Assembly: GCA_046331625.1 (NCBI GenBank)
Contig: JAXLQL010000001.1
Span: 558,001 to 622,000, forward strand
DNA from: JAXLQL01 sp046331625
GTDB lineage: Bacteria > Acidobacteriota > Terriglobia > Bryobacterales > Bryobacteraceae
Reading direction: 5' to 3'
Length of the DNA: 64,000 nucleotides
Made by a program: the position numbers and the translations under genes. Below the pieces are notes generated by a model. It worked only from the letters and a program-made list of their open reading frames with translations. It searched no databases and was not told the DNA's origin. Positions 10,022 through 17,912 of the stretch are shown in pieces (positions within the stretch are counted from its first letter, which is position 1; each line of letters starts with the position of its first letter).

Positions 10022-10060
10022 CAAGGCGGAGCGCATTGTTGTCAAGGCGAAGCGCATTGT
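10022..10060. repeat. Two 18-bp direct repeats, 21-bp period
   Basis: CAAGGCGGAGCGCATTGT (10022-10039) and CAAGGCGAAGCGCATTGT (10043-10060) differ by one base and lie in the 200-bp region between two convergent genes. Function unknown. Confidence 0.6.
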
Positions 10061-10149
10061 CCCTCAAGCTTGACGGCGCATCCGCCGGGAGCCGGGGGGG
10101 GCTTGGAACCCCTTCAACGGTCGCTCGCCCTAGGGCGGACATTCCCAGG

Positions 10150-10770
10150 CTAGTCCGAGATAGAAACCGCCTCACGAATGTACCTGTCGCTTCCAGCAAG
10201 TGAAATGAGGACGTCCGCCGCGTTTTGAAGGCTGACGGTGAGCCCGAGCCCCTTGCCGTCGCCGCTGAAACGGGGTTTGCCTTTCGGCTTTCGATCCACG
10301 AGGCCGGGCATGCGCACCGCTGTCCAACGCGCGTTGGAATCGCGGAGTGCCGCCTCCATCTGCTCCTTGTCATCAACGATTGGCCGGAGCCAGCGCACGA
10401 AGACAGGCAAAGCACGAACGATGAGCCCGCCCGAACCCTGGACTCCGGTGTTGGAGACCGCGACGAGGCGGATCGGCCTCGTCCCCATCGCCGACAGCAG
10501 GCGCCGCGCGCCGGTTGCGCAAATGTCGGTAGGCCGGCCGTCGCCTTTGCCGCCGACGCCGAGCGATTGGATGACGGCGTCCTGCCCGTCGAGCAAGGGC
10601 GAAAGATCCGTGGTGCGGACATCGCCGGTGACGATGTTCGCGTTCTTGACATCGGCGCCGAACTTGCTCGCGTCGCGCGCCAGAACGGTGACCCGGTGGC
10701 CGGCCGCCAAGGCACGGCGCAAAACGACGGCGCCGAGCATTCCGCTCGCTCCGAGGAGTAGGATCTTCAT
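10150..10770 (-). CDS. NAD(P)-binding, NmrA/SDR-like reductase
   Basis: A 206-residue single-domain Rossmann protein with the atypical short-chain dehydrogenase loop GASGMLG at residues 7-13, and the VTVLARDASK and VAVSNTG segments typical of NmrA-like or NAD(P)H-binding proteins. There is no YxxxK catalytic pair of classical SDRs, so it may be an epimerase-like or redox-sensing protein. It is transcribed divergently from the TetR regulator at 10893-11528, with two identical 12-bp boxes in and next to the shared intergenic region, so regulation by that TetR protein is likely (inference). Confidence 0.8.
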   Translation of the reverse strand: MKILLLGASGMLGAVVLRRALAAGHRVTVLARDASKFGADVKNANIVTGDVRTTDLSPLLDGQDAVIQSLGVGGKGDGRPTDICATGARRLLSAMGTRPIRLVAVSNTGVQGSGGLIVRALPVFVRWLRPIVDDKEQMEAALRDSNARWTAVRMPGLVDRKPKGKPRFSGDGKGLGLTVSLQNAADVLISLAGSDRYIREAVSISD

Positions 10771-10816
10771 GAACTGCGCTCCTTGCGAACTACAAATACG
10801 CTAGCGAATCTGGAAT

Positions 10817-10828
10817 CAGTATCGTATG
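10817..10828. promoter_or_regulatory. Operator-like box 1 (CAGTATCGTATG) for the TetR/reductase pair
   Basis: The 12-mer CAGTATCGTATG occurs here and again at 10870-10881, 53 bp apart (about five helical turns), inside the intergenic region of the divergent reductase and TetR genes. Arrangement fits a TetR-type control region; binding is inferred. Confidence 0.5.
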
Positions 10829-10869
10829 CGGAGATCGGCGATGTCAAGATGCATCAACAGATCCAGATG

Positions 10870-10881
10870 CAGTATCGTATG
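10870..10881. promoter_or_regulatory. Operator-like box 2 (CAGTATCGTATG), just upstream of the tetR ribosome binding site
   Basis: Second exact copy of the 12-mer. It ends immediately before the AAGGAAG ribosome binding site of the TetR gene, a position suited to autorepression. Confidence 0.5.
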
Positions 10882-10892
10882 TGAAGGAAGCC

Positions 10893-11528
10893 ATGGCGAA
10901 GACGGCAAGAAAGCGGCAAACCCGGGAAGAGAGCCAGGCCCAGACGCGGGAACGGCTGCTGGCAGCGGCCAGCACACTCTTCTGCAAACACGGCGTGGAG
11001 GCAACCTCCCTCGATCTGGTTACCGAAGAGGCCGGATATTCGAGAGGGGCGTTTTATTCCAACTTCGAGACTCGGGATGACCTGGTGTGCGCCGTGTTGG
11101 AACGGGAGTTCGCCCAGAGCCAGCGGCGCTTCGAGGAGATTGTGAACGGGGAATCGCCCCAGAATCTGTTAGCCGCACTGCGCGAGTATTATGTGAGCCA
11201 CGCCACCGATCCTCGAGGGTGCATGCTGGGTGTTGCGATTCAGATGTACGCCTTCCAGAACTCGAAGATCCGCACGAGGATCGCGAACCTCTTTCGTAGC
11301 GATCAAACCAGGAAACTCGAAATCCTAGCCCAAGGGATCAAGTCCTTGGCGAGACGCGGCGTAGCGCTTCCGGCAGAGCCGGAAACGTTGCTACTGGCAC
11401 TCACGTCGCTCGCGAATGGCCTGTGCATCTCGTGGATGGTCAATCGAGAGTCGGTAGACGCCAGCAAGGTCCGCGAGGCATTGCAGCTTACCTTTGACAG
11501 GGTCACCGGTCTTAGCGGTAGGAAATGA
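10893..11528 (+). CDS. TetR/AcrR family transcriptional regulator
   Basis: A protein of about 211 residues with an N-terminal TetR helix-turn-helix: TRERLLAAASTLFCKHGVEATSL, then TEEAGYSRGAFYSNFETRDDL at residues ~45-65, the classic recognition region with G-x-F-Y-x-N/H-F. The C-terminal helical ligand-binding part is family-typical in length. I chose ATG 10893 because AAGGAAG lies four bases upstream; an in-frame GTG at 10881 overlaps an operator-like box. It probably represses itself and the divergent reductase. The ligand is unknown. Confidence 0.88.
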   Translation: MAKTARKRQTREESQAQTRERLLAAASTLFCKHGVEATSLDLVTEEAGYSRGAFYSNFETRDDLVCAVLEREFAQSQRRFEEIVNGESPQNLLAALREYYVSHATDPRGCMLGVAIQMYAFQNSKIRTRIANLFRSDQTRKLEILAQGIKSLARRGVALPAEPETLLLALTSLANGLCISWMVNRESVDASKVREALQLTFDRVTGLSGRK

Positions 11529-11826
11529 GCTCTTTCTGAATGGGGCTATCGCTCCGTATCGGTACCGGAGAAGCCGGCGTGAATCGGCCAAGCTCCGGGG
11601 AACAGAAACGCACGACGGCTTCGCGTGCGACGCCGCTGGTGCGGAGGAACCGATCGATGGTGCGGCCCTTTAAAATGCGGTAGATGAGCCGACGTGCACC
11701 AGGCGCGGTGACGGCCGCTCCGAGGATCAGAATCAGCGCCACCAGGAACGATGGCACGTAGGTGGTGACGTGGTAGGTCAGGCGGTCCACCACGCCGTCA
11801 ATCACTTTCCGAAACATTTCAAGCAT
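11512..11826 (-). pseudogene. Truncated copy of the TM-helix protein gene at 13319-14023
   Basis: The first 68 residues (MLEMFRKVIDGVVDRL onward) are nearly identical to the N-terminus of the intact protein at 13319-14023, then the sequence diverges after RTSGVA into unrelated residues. It is the left half of a 317-bp duplication (11627-11943 against 13824-14140). A short membrane peptide could still be made, but loss of three quarters of the parent protein argues for a dead remnant. Confidence 0.8.
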
Positions 11827-11943
11827 TGCTCGTGACCTCCAGGAATCGATCGGCCGCGGCGGAGTGATGCCAGCGCGCGGAGAGATAGGGCTTCAAAGAT
11901 TGGAATCGCAGGCAGAGCGCCTCGACCTTTTGCTGCACTTCGG
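11627..11943. repeat. 317-bp direct repeat, copy 1 (glycosyltransferase 3' end plus TM-protein 5' end)
   Basis: Matches 13824-14140 at a constant offset of 2197 bp with only scattered substitutions. It contains the last ~42 codons of the glycosyltransferase (up to the ...FLEVTSNA end) and the first 68 codons of the TM-helix protein. Confidence 0.9.
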
Positions 11944-11969
11944 TTCGCGAGGCGTTACCGATTCCCTTC

Positions 11970-11991
11970 AGTATGCCGTATAGTGCATACT
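11970..11991. promoter_or_regulatory. Palindromic operator of the toxin-antitoxin module
   Basis: AGTATGC (11970-11976) and GCATACT (11985-11991) form a perfect 7-bp inverted repeat with an 8-bp spacer, directly upstream of the toxin start. This is where type II toxin-antitoxin operators normally lie. Confidence 0.6.
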
Positions 11992-11997
11992 GGAAGC

Positions 11998-12357
11998 GTG
12001 GCCTGGGAGGTCGAATTCACAGACGAGTTCCACCGTTGGTGGAACTCACTCAGCGAAGGCGAGCAGGACGATGTAGCACTCTCGGTCCGTCACCTCATGG
12101 AGTTTGGGCCTGCACTTGGGTTTCCGCACAGTTCCAAGGTAATGACCTCGCGCCATCCGCAGATGCGCGAGCTGAGAACTCAAAGCGGTGGCCGCCCGTT
12201 GCGGACTCCGTACGCTTTCAATCCACGGAGGACTGCGATCCTGTTGATCGGCGGCGATAAGACTGGCGATGACCGCTGGTACGACACGTTCGTTCCGGCA
12301 GCCGACAGACTGTTTGAAGACCATCTCGAGGAACTCCGAAAGGAAGGAGAAATCTAA
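11998..12357 (+). CDS. HigB/RelE-like (Gp49-type) toxin of a type II toxin-antitoxin module
   Basis: A protein of 119 residues starting AWEVEFTDEFHRWWNSL, the usual opening of Gp49/HigB-like toxins, with a central RELRTQSGGRPLRTPYAF segment and the ILLIGGDKTGDD...Y strand typical of RelE-fold mRNA interferases that act on the ribosome. I chose GTG 11998 with GGAAG just upstream; GTG 11983 would add five residues and lies inside the palindromic operator. The toxin precedes the antitoxin and their genes overlap at TAATG, as in higBA loci. The module sits between the two copies of a 317-bp duplication. Confidence 0.85.
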   Translation: MAWEVEFTDEFHRWWNSLSEGEQDDVALSVRHLMEFGPALGFPHSSKVMTSRHPQMRELRTQSGGRPLRTPYAFNPRRTAILLIGGDKTGDDRWYDTFVPAADRLFEDHLEELRKEGEI

Positions 12358-12674
12358 TGTCAACTCGCAATTTCAGACAATTGATCGAAGCGATGCCGCC
12401 GCCTCGGCGTCAAAAACTCGAGAAGCGCTTTCAGGAGAGCATTGCGGCGATGCCCCTCGATGCGCTCCGCAAAGCTCGCGAAATGACGCAACTCCAACTC
12501 GGCGAAGTCCTCGGCGTACACCAAAGCGAGGTTTCCAAGATAGAGAATCGCGCCGACATTTGTGTTAGCACTCTGATCGAGTATGTCGAGGCTCTTGGTG
12601 GCCATCTCGAAATCCGCGCCGTGTTCCCCGACCGTGAGGTCCGTATCAGCCAGTTCGAGGCTGCGAATCGGTAG
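12357..12674 (+). CDS. XRE-family helix-turn-helix antitoxin (HigA-like)
   Basis: A 105-residue protein with a central XRE helix-turn-helix (LRKAREMTQLQLGEVLGVHQ, then SEVSKIENR at residues ~47-65) followed by a STLIEYVEALGGHLEI strand characteristic of HigA-like antitoxins. It neutralises the upstream toxin and most likely represses the operon through the palindrome at 11970-11991. The start overlaps the toxin stop (TAATG), giving coupled translation. Confidence 0.87.
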   Translation: MSTRNFRQLIEAMPPPRRQKLEKRFQESIAAMPLDALRKAREMTQLQLGEVLGVHQSEVSKIENRADICVSTLIEYVEALGGHLEIRAVFPDREVRISQFEAANR

Positions 12675-13318
12675 AAAGCCGCTCATGGTCCAGTGCGCGA
12701 TGCTGGTCGGTGCGGTCGTACGCCGCAACAACCCGCTGAGCCAGACGCGATCTCCAGGATGTGCACTCTCCCCTGTTCTCTGGAGGTTCGGCACGGAGGG
12801 AATCTGCTTGATACGCATGGTGCGGACACCGAGCCCGCTCCGTCGTTCCGCGGTTATCGGCGGCTCCCGATTTTTCCCAGCAGAGACTGCAGTCGAAGCA
12901 TGATGGAGCGCCGGAGCAGCACAGACTTGCACAGCCTGCGTCCGGAAGGTCAAGGCGGCCCCGGGGCCCGCCTTGTACACGCTCGCCCGGGCGAATCCGG
13001 AACCAGGGGCGGGCGGAAGCCGCATCGCCAGCGCGGGTCCGAGGGAAAATGTGCACGACGCCACGGTGAGCCCGTAGATTGGATGGCTCGGCGCTTCACG
13101 GGGGACGAGCGAGCCTAATATGACGAGCCGGTACCACGGGCTCCAGTGGATGTCACGGGACCTACGCTGTCACGACTCGGCGCGCCGCGCAATCGCTACT
13201 CCAATGGGTCCGAGGTCTCGCAACGCAGGCGCCTGAACGTCGAAAGCTTGCGCAGTCCTCCCAACGTGCGGAGAAGGGCCTCGCGACAAACTCCGGCAGA
13301 AGCGTTGTGGCACCGCCT
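12675..13318. other. Non-coding or degenerate region, no supported gene
   Basis: About 640 bp between the antitoxin gene and the 3' end of the TM-helix gene. Several frames stay open by GC bias, but none has a convincing start, ribosome binding site or recognisable protein. It may be debris from the rearrangement that created the flanking 317-bp duplication. Confidence 0.6.
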
Positions 13319-14023
13319 TCACAGGTGATTCCACAACGATGGCTCGCGGCGATCTTCGCGCTGCGTGCGGCGGTCTTCGAGAAAGTGCCGGACTCCGGCC
13401 GCGCCTCCAATGCCCATCGCGAGGCTCGCGGCGAGCACGGCTCCGCCCGCAATGATGACGAACGCAGCGAGGAAGACGCTACGGGCGAAGTTCAACTGGT
13501 CCGCCGCGGCGACCACGGTCACGAAGAGGATGATCGCGCGGGTGGCGGCAGCGAATCGGCGCGGCGCGGGGAGATTCTCATTGACCGCCCACACCAGCGC
13601 TCCACGGCCGAGGTATTGTCCGAGCCATGCTCCGCCCAGCAGAATGAATCCGGCCACCACCAGCTTCGGCAGTAGCGAGACAAAGCCTTGCGTGATCTGG
13701 GTGGTGAGTCCGGTATTGAAGACACTGAGCCCCATGAGCACACCGCTGAGAAGAATCGTCCAGTAGGTGGACTCGGCGACGATGCGCGTGGCGCGCAGGC
13801 GGCCGGTGCGATCAATCAGGAACGCGACGCCGCTGGTGCGGAGATACCGATCGATGGTGCGGCCCTTGAAGATGCGGTAGATGAGCCAACGTGTACCAAG
13901 CGCGGTGACGGCCGCTCCGAGGATCAGGATGAGCGCCACCAGGAACGATGGCACGTAGGTGGTGACGTGGTAGGTCAGGCGGTCCACCACGCCGTCAATC
14001 ACTTTGCGAAACATTTCAAGCAT
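13319..14023 (-). CDS. Membrane protein with conserved TM-helix repeats (MscS-related)
   Basis: A 234-residue protein with about four or five hydrophobic helices, including FLVALILILGAAVTALGTRWLI at residues ~26-48 and a glycine-rich LLPKLVVAGFILLGGAWLG segment. This resembles the conserved TM helix found in mechanosensitive-channel relatives, but the beta domain of MscS is missing, so channel activity is not certain. The start overlaps the end of the glycosyltransferase gene by 8 bp, so they are co-translated. Its 5' part is duplicated at 11512-11826. Its extreme 3' end contains a 26-bp stretch shared with the intergenic region at 6432-6457. Confidence 0.75.
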   Translation of the reverse strand: MLEMFRKVIDGVVDRLTYHVTTYVPSFLVALILILGAAVTALGTRWLIYRIFKGRTIDRYLRTSGVAFLIDRTGRLRATRIVAESTYWTILLSGVLMGLSVFNTGLTTQITQGFVSLLPKLVVAGFILLGGAWLGQYLGRGALVWAVNENLPAPRRFAAATRAIILFVTVVAAADQLNFARSVFLAAFVIIAGGAVLAASLAMGIGGAAGVRHFLEDRRTQREDRREPSLWNHL

Positions 14024-14140
14024 TGCTCGTGACCTCCAGGAATCGATCGGCCGCGGCGGAGTGATGCCAGCGCGCGGAGAGATAGGGCTTCAAAGATTGG
14101 AATCGCAGGCAGAGCGCCTCGACCTTTTGCTCCACTTCGG
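13824..14140. repeat. 317-bp direct repeat, copy 2 (parental copy)
   Basis: The intact source of the duplication: here the sequence spans the junction of the complete glycosyltransferase and TM-protein genes. Partner copy at 11627-11943. Confidence 0.9.
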
Positions 14141-15326
14141 CGGGCGCGAGATGTTCGCACTCGCCGACGAACGAAGCGACGCGGCCGAGGTACAGCGGCG
14201 GCAAAGACCGCAGCAAGTGGCCGCGCTCGAGCGGCTGGTCCTTCCAAGCGCAGGCGAACTCGAGGACCACGCGCGCCCACAGTTCGTCATCGAGATGAAA
14301 GGGAGATCCGTTGACCTTGGCATGGGCAACGCGGTCCAGCGCGGCGAGCGTGTTCTCGGAGAGGGCGATTTCCCAAACCGCGCGCAAGTCATGGCATCCG
14401 CGGCGAAACGCGTCGATCATGCGCTCGACATTGACGGCAACAGGATCCAGCCCGACGTCGTAGCGGAAACCGAACAGCGGAGCCGGGCGAACTTCGCTTT
14501 CCGGCCACCACACATTTTCGTAGTCGACCATGAGCGCAAACACGCTGCCCACTACTTGTTCCAGCATCGTGGTGAGATCGGAACCGGGGTCCTTGGCGTC
14601 ATGCAGTTTCGCGCCGAGGAAGCTCTGGCAGACGCGAAAGCCTTCGGCGATGGCGACCGTTGTCATCCAGATATCGATGCCGAAGCGAGCGACGTCAGAC
14701 TCCCACGCGCCGCGATCGAGATAGCGCGAGACCAGGCGACCGGACATTCCGAAGTCGCCGCCGATGGGCTGGCGCACGCTGAGTCCATAGAGCATGCGAG
14801 TGAGTGGGTAGACGATCGAGTTGGTGATGGTGCCGTCGTACTTGTGGCGATGGTAGTAGGGCGCGACGAAGTCGAAGCCGGCGCCGACCACAGGACGCAG
14901 CAGTAGTTCGATCCACTCGGGCGTGATCGATCGAAGGTCGGAGTCGACGACGCAACAGGCGCGCGCACCGAGCCGCTCGGCGAGTTCGAACACAAGGCGA
15001 AACGCGCTTCCCTTCCCCGGGATCCCGTGGTACGGCAGCGAGAGCCCCTGTGCGAGTGGCGCCGGCGTATCGAGCAAGAGCAGATGGTGCTCGTCCACAC
15101 GAGCCGAAAGGACGGCTTCGCGCGTGCCATCGATGGATCCGCCATCGGAGTTGATGACAACGGCGCGTTGACCCGGAAAGTACTTGGCCAATCCGGCGTA
15201 GGCGGCGCGCACCACGTGTGAAATGGTGCGCGCGTTGTTGAAGCTGGGAATGCCGACGACGATGTCCGCTTGGCCGATGGTCTCGGCGGCGCAGATCGCT
15301 TCGGTGGGGAGGTTCGTTTTGCGCAT
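14016..15326 (-). CDS. GT-A glycosyltransferase, mannosylglycerate/glucosylglycerate synthase-like
   Basis: A 436-residue GT-A fold enzyme. A nucleotide-sugar strand (DIVVGIPSFNNARTI, residues ~21-35) is followed by NSDGGSIDGT and the metal-binding VDSDLRS motif near residue 128. The later block QPIGGDFGMSG and an acidic RFGIDIWMT segment resemble retaining transferases that make glycosylglycerate osmolytes. I chose ATG 15326 with GAGG upstream; a GTG at 15338 overlapping the preceding stop would add four residues. It forms an operon with the GT81-like gene upstream and the TM protein downstream. The sugar and acceptor cannot be read from sequence. Confidence 0.7.
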   Translation of the reverse strand: MRKTNLPTEAICAAETIGQADIVVGIPSFNNARTISHVVRAAYAGLAKYFPGQRAVVINSDGGSIDGTREAVLSARVDEHHLLLLDTPAPLAQGLSLPYHGIPGKGSAFRLVFELAERLGARACCVVDSDLRSITPEWIELLLRPVVGAGFDFVAPYYHRHKYDGTITNSIVYPLTRMLYGLSVRQPIGGDFGMSGRLVSRYLDRGAWESDVARFGIDIWMTTVAIAEGFRVCQSFLGAKLHDAKDPGSDLTTMLEQVVGSVFALMVDYENVWWPESEVRPAPLFGFRYDVGLDPVAVNVERMIDAFRRGCHDLRAVWEIALSENTLAALDRVAHAKVNGSPFHLDDELWARVVLEFACAWKDQPLERGHLLRSLPPLYLGRVASFVGECEHLAPAEVEQKVEALCLRFQSLKPYLSARWHHSAAADRFLEVTSNA

Positions 15327-15334
15327 GCGAAACC

Positions 15335-16564
15335 TCACGCAGCGCGGCCGGTCTCGATGCGCGCGTCTTTGTCGGCGGCGTCGCGGAGGAGATCGAAGAA
15401 CTCCGGAATGGCCGAGAGGACGCGGTTCCAGTTGGCAATGAGGGGCTGACCGCGCGGGTCCTGGACGAACTCGGATGCAGCGCGCCGGAGGCTTTCCGCG
15501 AACGTCGCGACGGCCATCTCTTCGGCATGGCGATCGAACTTGAGTCCGTTGAGCACGGCGTCGGCGTAGTAGCGCGCGATGGTGTCTTGCGCCATGCGGA
15601 CGTAGCGGACCTCGAGGCTGCGGAAATGGTCGGCGGTGAAGACATGCCCTTCCGAGGCGAGCGTTCCGAACAACGATTTCGCGATGTCGCAGGTCATGCG
15701 AGAGAGCCCTTTGGAAGGGTCGTCTTGCGACAGGACTTGGTGTTTATGTTCGTAGTTGTCGGTGAGGTCCACCTGGCAGGTGCGCGAGAGGGCGCAGTTG
15801 CGGAACACTTCGGCGAGCACACCGACTTCGAGTCCCCAATCGGCCGGGATGCGGTTGACGCGAGCGAGATTGATGTCCATGGCGAACTCGCCGGCGAGCG
15901 GGTAGCGGAAGCTGTCGAGAAAGCGGATGAAACCGGCGCCGGGCGCCATGCCTTCGAGCGCGCGAATGAGCGGCGTCATGAACAGGCGCGTCACGCGGCC
16001 GTGCATGGTGTCGGAGATGCGCGCGTAGTATCCTTTGCAGAACTCGAATCCCAAGTGCGGGTGGGCGATCGGATAGCAAAGGCGCGCGAGCAATTGGCGA
16101 TCGTAGCTGACGATGTCGCAATCATGCAGCGCGATCACGTCGCAATCGCGCATGGCGAGCAGGTAGCCGTAAGAGAGCCAGCACGAGCGGCCCTTGCCAT
16201 CGTCACCGGCCGAGAGTCCGCGATCATCGAGCAAACGAAGTAGCGATTGGACGCGCTCGGAGTTGATCCACAGGATGGTGACGGGCGTGTAGAAATCCTG
16301 GAAGAAGCGGCGTGCACGCGCGTACTGTTCGGCGTTGGCGCGCCCGAGCGCAAGCACGATGCGTTGCAGGTAGCGGACCTTCTTGAGCTCGGCGACGATG
16401 CGCTGCATGGCGATGGTCTCGAACTCGGAGTAGAGGGCCGGCAGCACCAAACCGATGGGGCGCGTGCGCGCGAAGCGTTCGAGATCCGCTTCGAGCCTCT
16501 CGGTTTGGTCCGCCTTGAGCCGGTGCAGCGTGGTGACGACACCGGATTGATAGAAATCCGCCAT
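15335..16564 (-). CDS. GT81-like glycosyltransferase, glucosyl-3-phosphoglycerate synthase-like
   Basis: A 409-residue GT-A enzyme. The metal site LHDCDIVS (D148, D150) is followed by the block typical of glucosyl-3-phosphoglycerate synthases: CKGYYAR..GRVTRLFMTPLIRAL, then YPLAGEFAMD and WGLEVGVLAEV. GpgS transfers glucose from a nucleotide sugar to 3-phosphoglycerate as the first step to glucosylglycerate, a compatible solute. The open frame extends upstream, but ATG 16564 is supported by AAAGGA and by where family similarity begins. It is the first gene of an operon with another GT and a membrane protein, hinting at an osmolyte or envelope-glycoside function (inference). No matching phosphatase is visible nearby. 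Confidence 0.72.
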   Translation of the reverse strand: MADFYQSGVVTTLHRLKADQTERLEADLERFARTRPIGLVLPALYSEFETIAMQRIVAELKKVRYLQRIVLALGRANAEQYARARRFFQDFYTPVTILWINSERVQSLLRLLDDRGLSAGDDGKGRSCWLSYGYLLAMRDCDVIALHDCDIVSYDRQLLARLCYPIAHPHLGFEFCKGYYARISDTMHGRVTRLFMTPLIRALEGMAPGAGFIRFLDSFRYPLAGEFAMDINLARVNRIPADWGLEVGVLAEVFRNCALSRTCQVDLTDNYEHKHQVLSQDDPSKGLSRMTCDIAKSLFGTLASEGHVFTADHFRSLEVRYVRMAQDTIARYYADAVLNGLKFDRHAEEMAVATFAESLRRAASEFVQDPRGQPLIANWNRVLSAIPEFFDLLRDAADKDARIETGRAA

Positions 16565-16637
16565 TGGGCCGTGGTTCCTTTCGTTGTGAAACAACAGGAC
16601 GACCGAATGTTGTCTTGGGCTCTTGGCGGCCCGTGTA

Positions 16638-17495
16638 TTATTTACGCAGCAAGTCGCCGTAGATGGCAGGCGTGCGGTCGCGGATGGGTCCGCTGCCGAC
16701 ACGTCTATCGAGAACGATGCGCGCGGAGACCAGTTGGTTACCGGACCGGTCATCTTGCGCGGCAATGTTGCCGTTCGGATCAATGATGAGTACGCGTTGC
16801 GGATGGACGAACGCGACCCAGACGCTATTTTCCATGGCGCGCGTGCGCATCATGGCATCGTTCTTCTCGTCGTAGGATCCCCAAGACGGCGCCAGGATCA
16901 CTTCGGCGCCTTTGATGGCGAGGATGCGAGAGGTCTCGGGCAGCCGCCTGTCGTAACAGATGAGCGTGCCCAGGCGGCCGAGGCTGGTCTCGGCGACGGG
17001 GAATTCAGAGCCTTTGGTGTTGAAGGGCTCGTCGTGCGCGTTGTGCGTTTTCGAGTAGAGCAGCGCGAGCTTGCCTTGCGGATCGAAGATGGCGGACGAG
17101 TTGAACATCTGCTGACCGCGGCGCTCGGCAAAGCCGAATGAGAGATGAATGCCGAGTTCGCGAGCTAGCGCGGCGGCGCGCTTCATGATGGGACCATCGA
17201 TTGGTTCGCCGATGGCGAAGTAGCGGTCCTGGGTGAGATCTTTGGTCTTCTTGTCGTTGCCGACGTAACCTCCGAGGAATCCTTCCGGCGCGATCACCAG
17301 GTGGGCGCCTTGCGCGGCGGCCTTGCGGGCGTAGGCTTCGAGCGCGCGGAAGTTGGCTTCTTTGTTCCAGGGTTGCGGCAATACGCTGACGGCGGCGAGC
17401 ACGAAGCTACGGGGCGCGGTACGGCTCTCCGCTGCCGCCATGGGCACGGCGGCGGCGATTTGACAGAACACGCGCCGGGTCACGCCTGATGTCAC
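16638..17495 (-). CDS. Carbon-nitrogen hydrolase (nitrilase superfamily), exported
   Basis: A 285-residue nitrilase-superfamily enzyme with the Glu-Lys-Cys triad in context: VIAPEGFLGGY, YSKTHNAHDE and TLICYDRRLPE. Such enzymes hydrolyse amides or nitriles; the substrate is not evident. The start is a GTG at 17495 with AGAAGAGG five bases upstream; the longer open frame runs into repeat DNA. The N-terminus (GVTRRVFCQIAAAVPMAAAES) looks like a Tat-type signal, so an extracytoplasmic location is likely. The C-terminus RTPAIYGDLLRK is close to complete family length. The operon with the two glycosyltransferase genes is possible, with a 73-bp gap. Confidence 0.85.
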   Translation of the reverse strand: MTSGVTRRVFCQIAAAVPMAAAESRTAPRSFVLAAVSVLPQPWNKEANFRALEAYARKAAAQGAHLVIAPEGFLGGYVGNDKKTKDLTQDRYFAIGEPIDGPIMKRAAALARELGIHLSFGFAERRGQQMFNSSAIFDPQGKLALLYSKTHNAHDEPFNTKGSEFPVAETSLGRLGTLICYDRRLPETSRILAIKGAEVILAPSWGSYDEKNDAMMRTRAMENSVWVAFVHPQRVLIIDPNGNIAAQDDRSGNQLVSARIVLDRRVGSGPIRDRTPAIYGDLLRK

Positions 17496-17681
17496 GTTGC
17501 CTCTTCTCAAGATTGTAGCGCCGGTCTGCGCGAGGTCTCGGAGTGAGGTCCAACGGCGTCGCTTGGAAACAGCCGAGGACTTGTGACGCGTGGTTTCAGA
17601 TGTTGGCCGGTGACTCCGCTTTCGAACCCGAGGAAGCGGTGGATGAAACTCGCGGGGGCGGAGGTGGGCGCGGGTGTCAGC

Positions 17682-17751
17682 AGCGGGACTGAAGTCCCGC
17701 GCAGGCTGAAGCCTGCCCCACACTCGGGCTGAAATCTTCGCGGCGGGCAAC
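17682..17751 (+). repeat. Dispersed palindromic repeat, copy A
   Basis: Begins AGCGGGACTGAAGTCCCGC, followed by CAGGCTGAAGCCTG and ends in TGAAATCTTCGCGGCGGGC. Two short hairpins (GGGACT/AGTCCC and CAGGCT/AGCCTG, each around GA) are built in. Same unit at 17836-17912 and 35203-35280. Confidence 0.85.
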
Positions 17752-17835
17752 GAAACGGAAGGATAGTTGTACATCGCGGCTGAGCCGCAATTCCGAGAGA
17801 CCAAGTGTCCTTCGAGTGCTGGTGCCCGCATCGGC

Positions 17836-17912
17836 AGCGGGACTGAAGGCCCGCGCTGGCTAAAGCCCGCCCTACACGGAGGCCGCGTGAAAATCTTCGC
17901 GGCGGGCGAAGA
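17836..17912 (+). repeat. Dispersed palindromic repeat, copy B
   Basis: Degenerate copy (AGCGGGACTGAAGGCCCGC, then TGGCTAAAGCCCG) with a well-conserved end TGAAAATCTTCGCGGCGGGC. Its proximal hairpin arms carry substitutions. About 85 bp downstream of copy A in the same orientation. Confidence 0.8.

Noticed and set aside
12360..13064. Minus-strand frame covering the antitoxin gene and the region after it
   Set aside because: Overlaps a well-supported antitoxin gene on the other strand; no recognisable protein.
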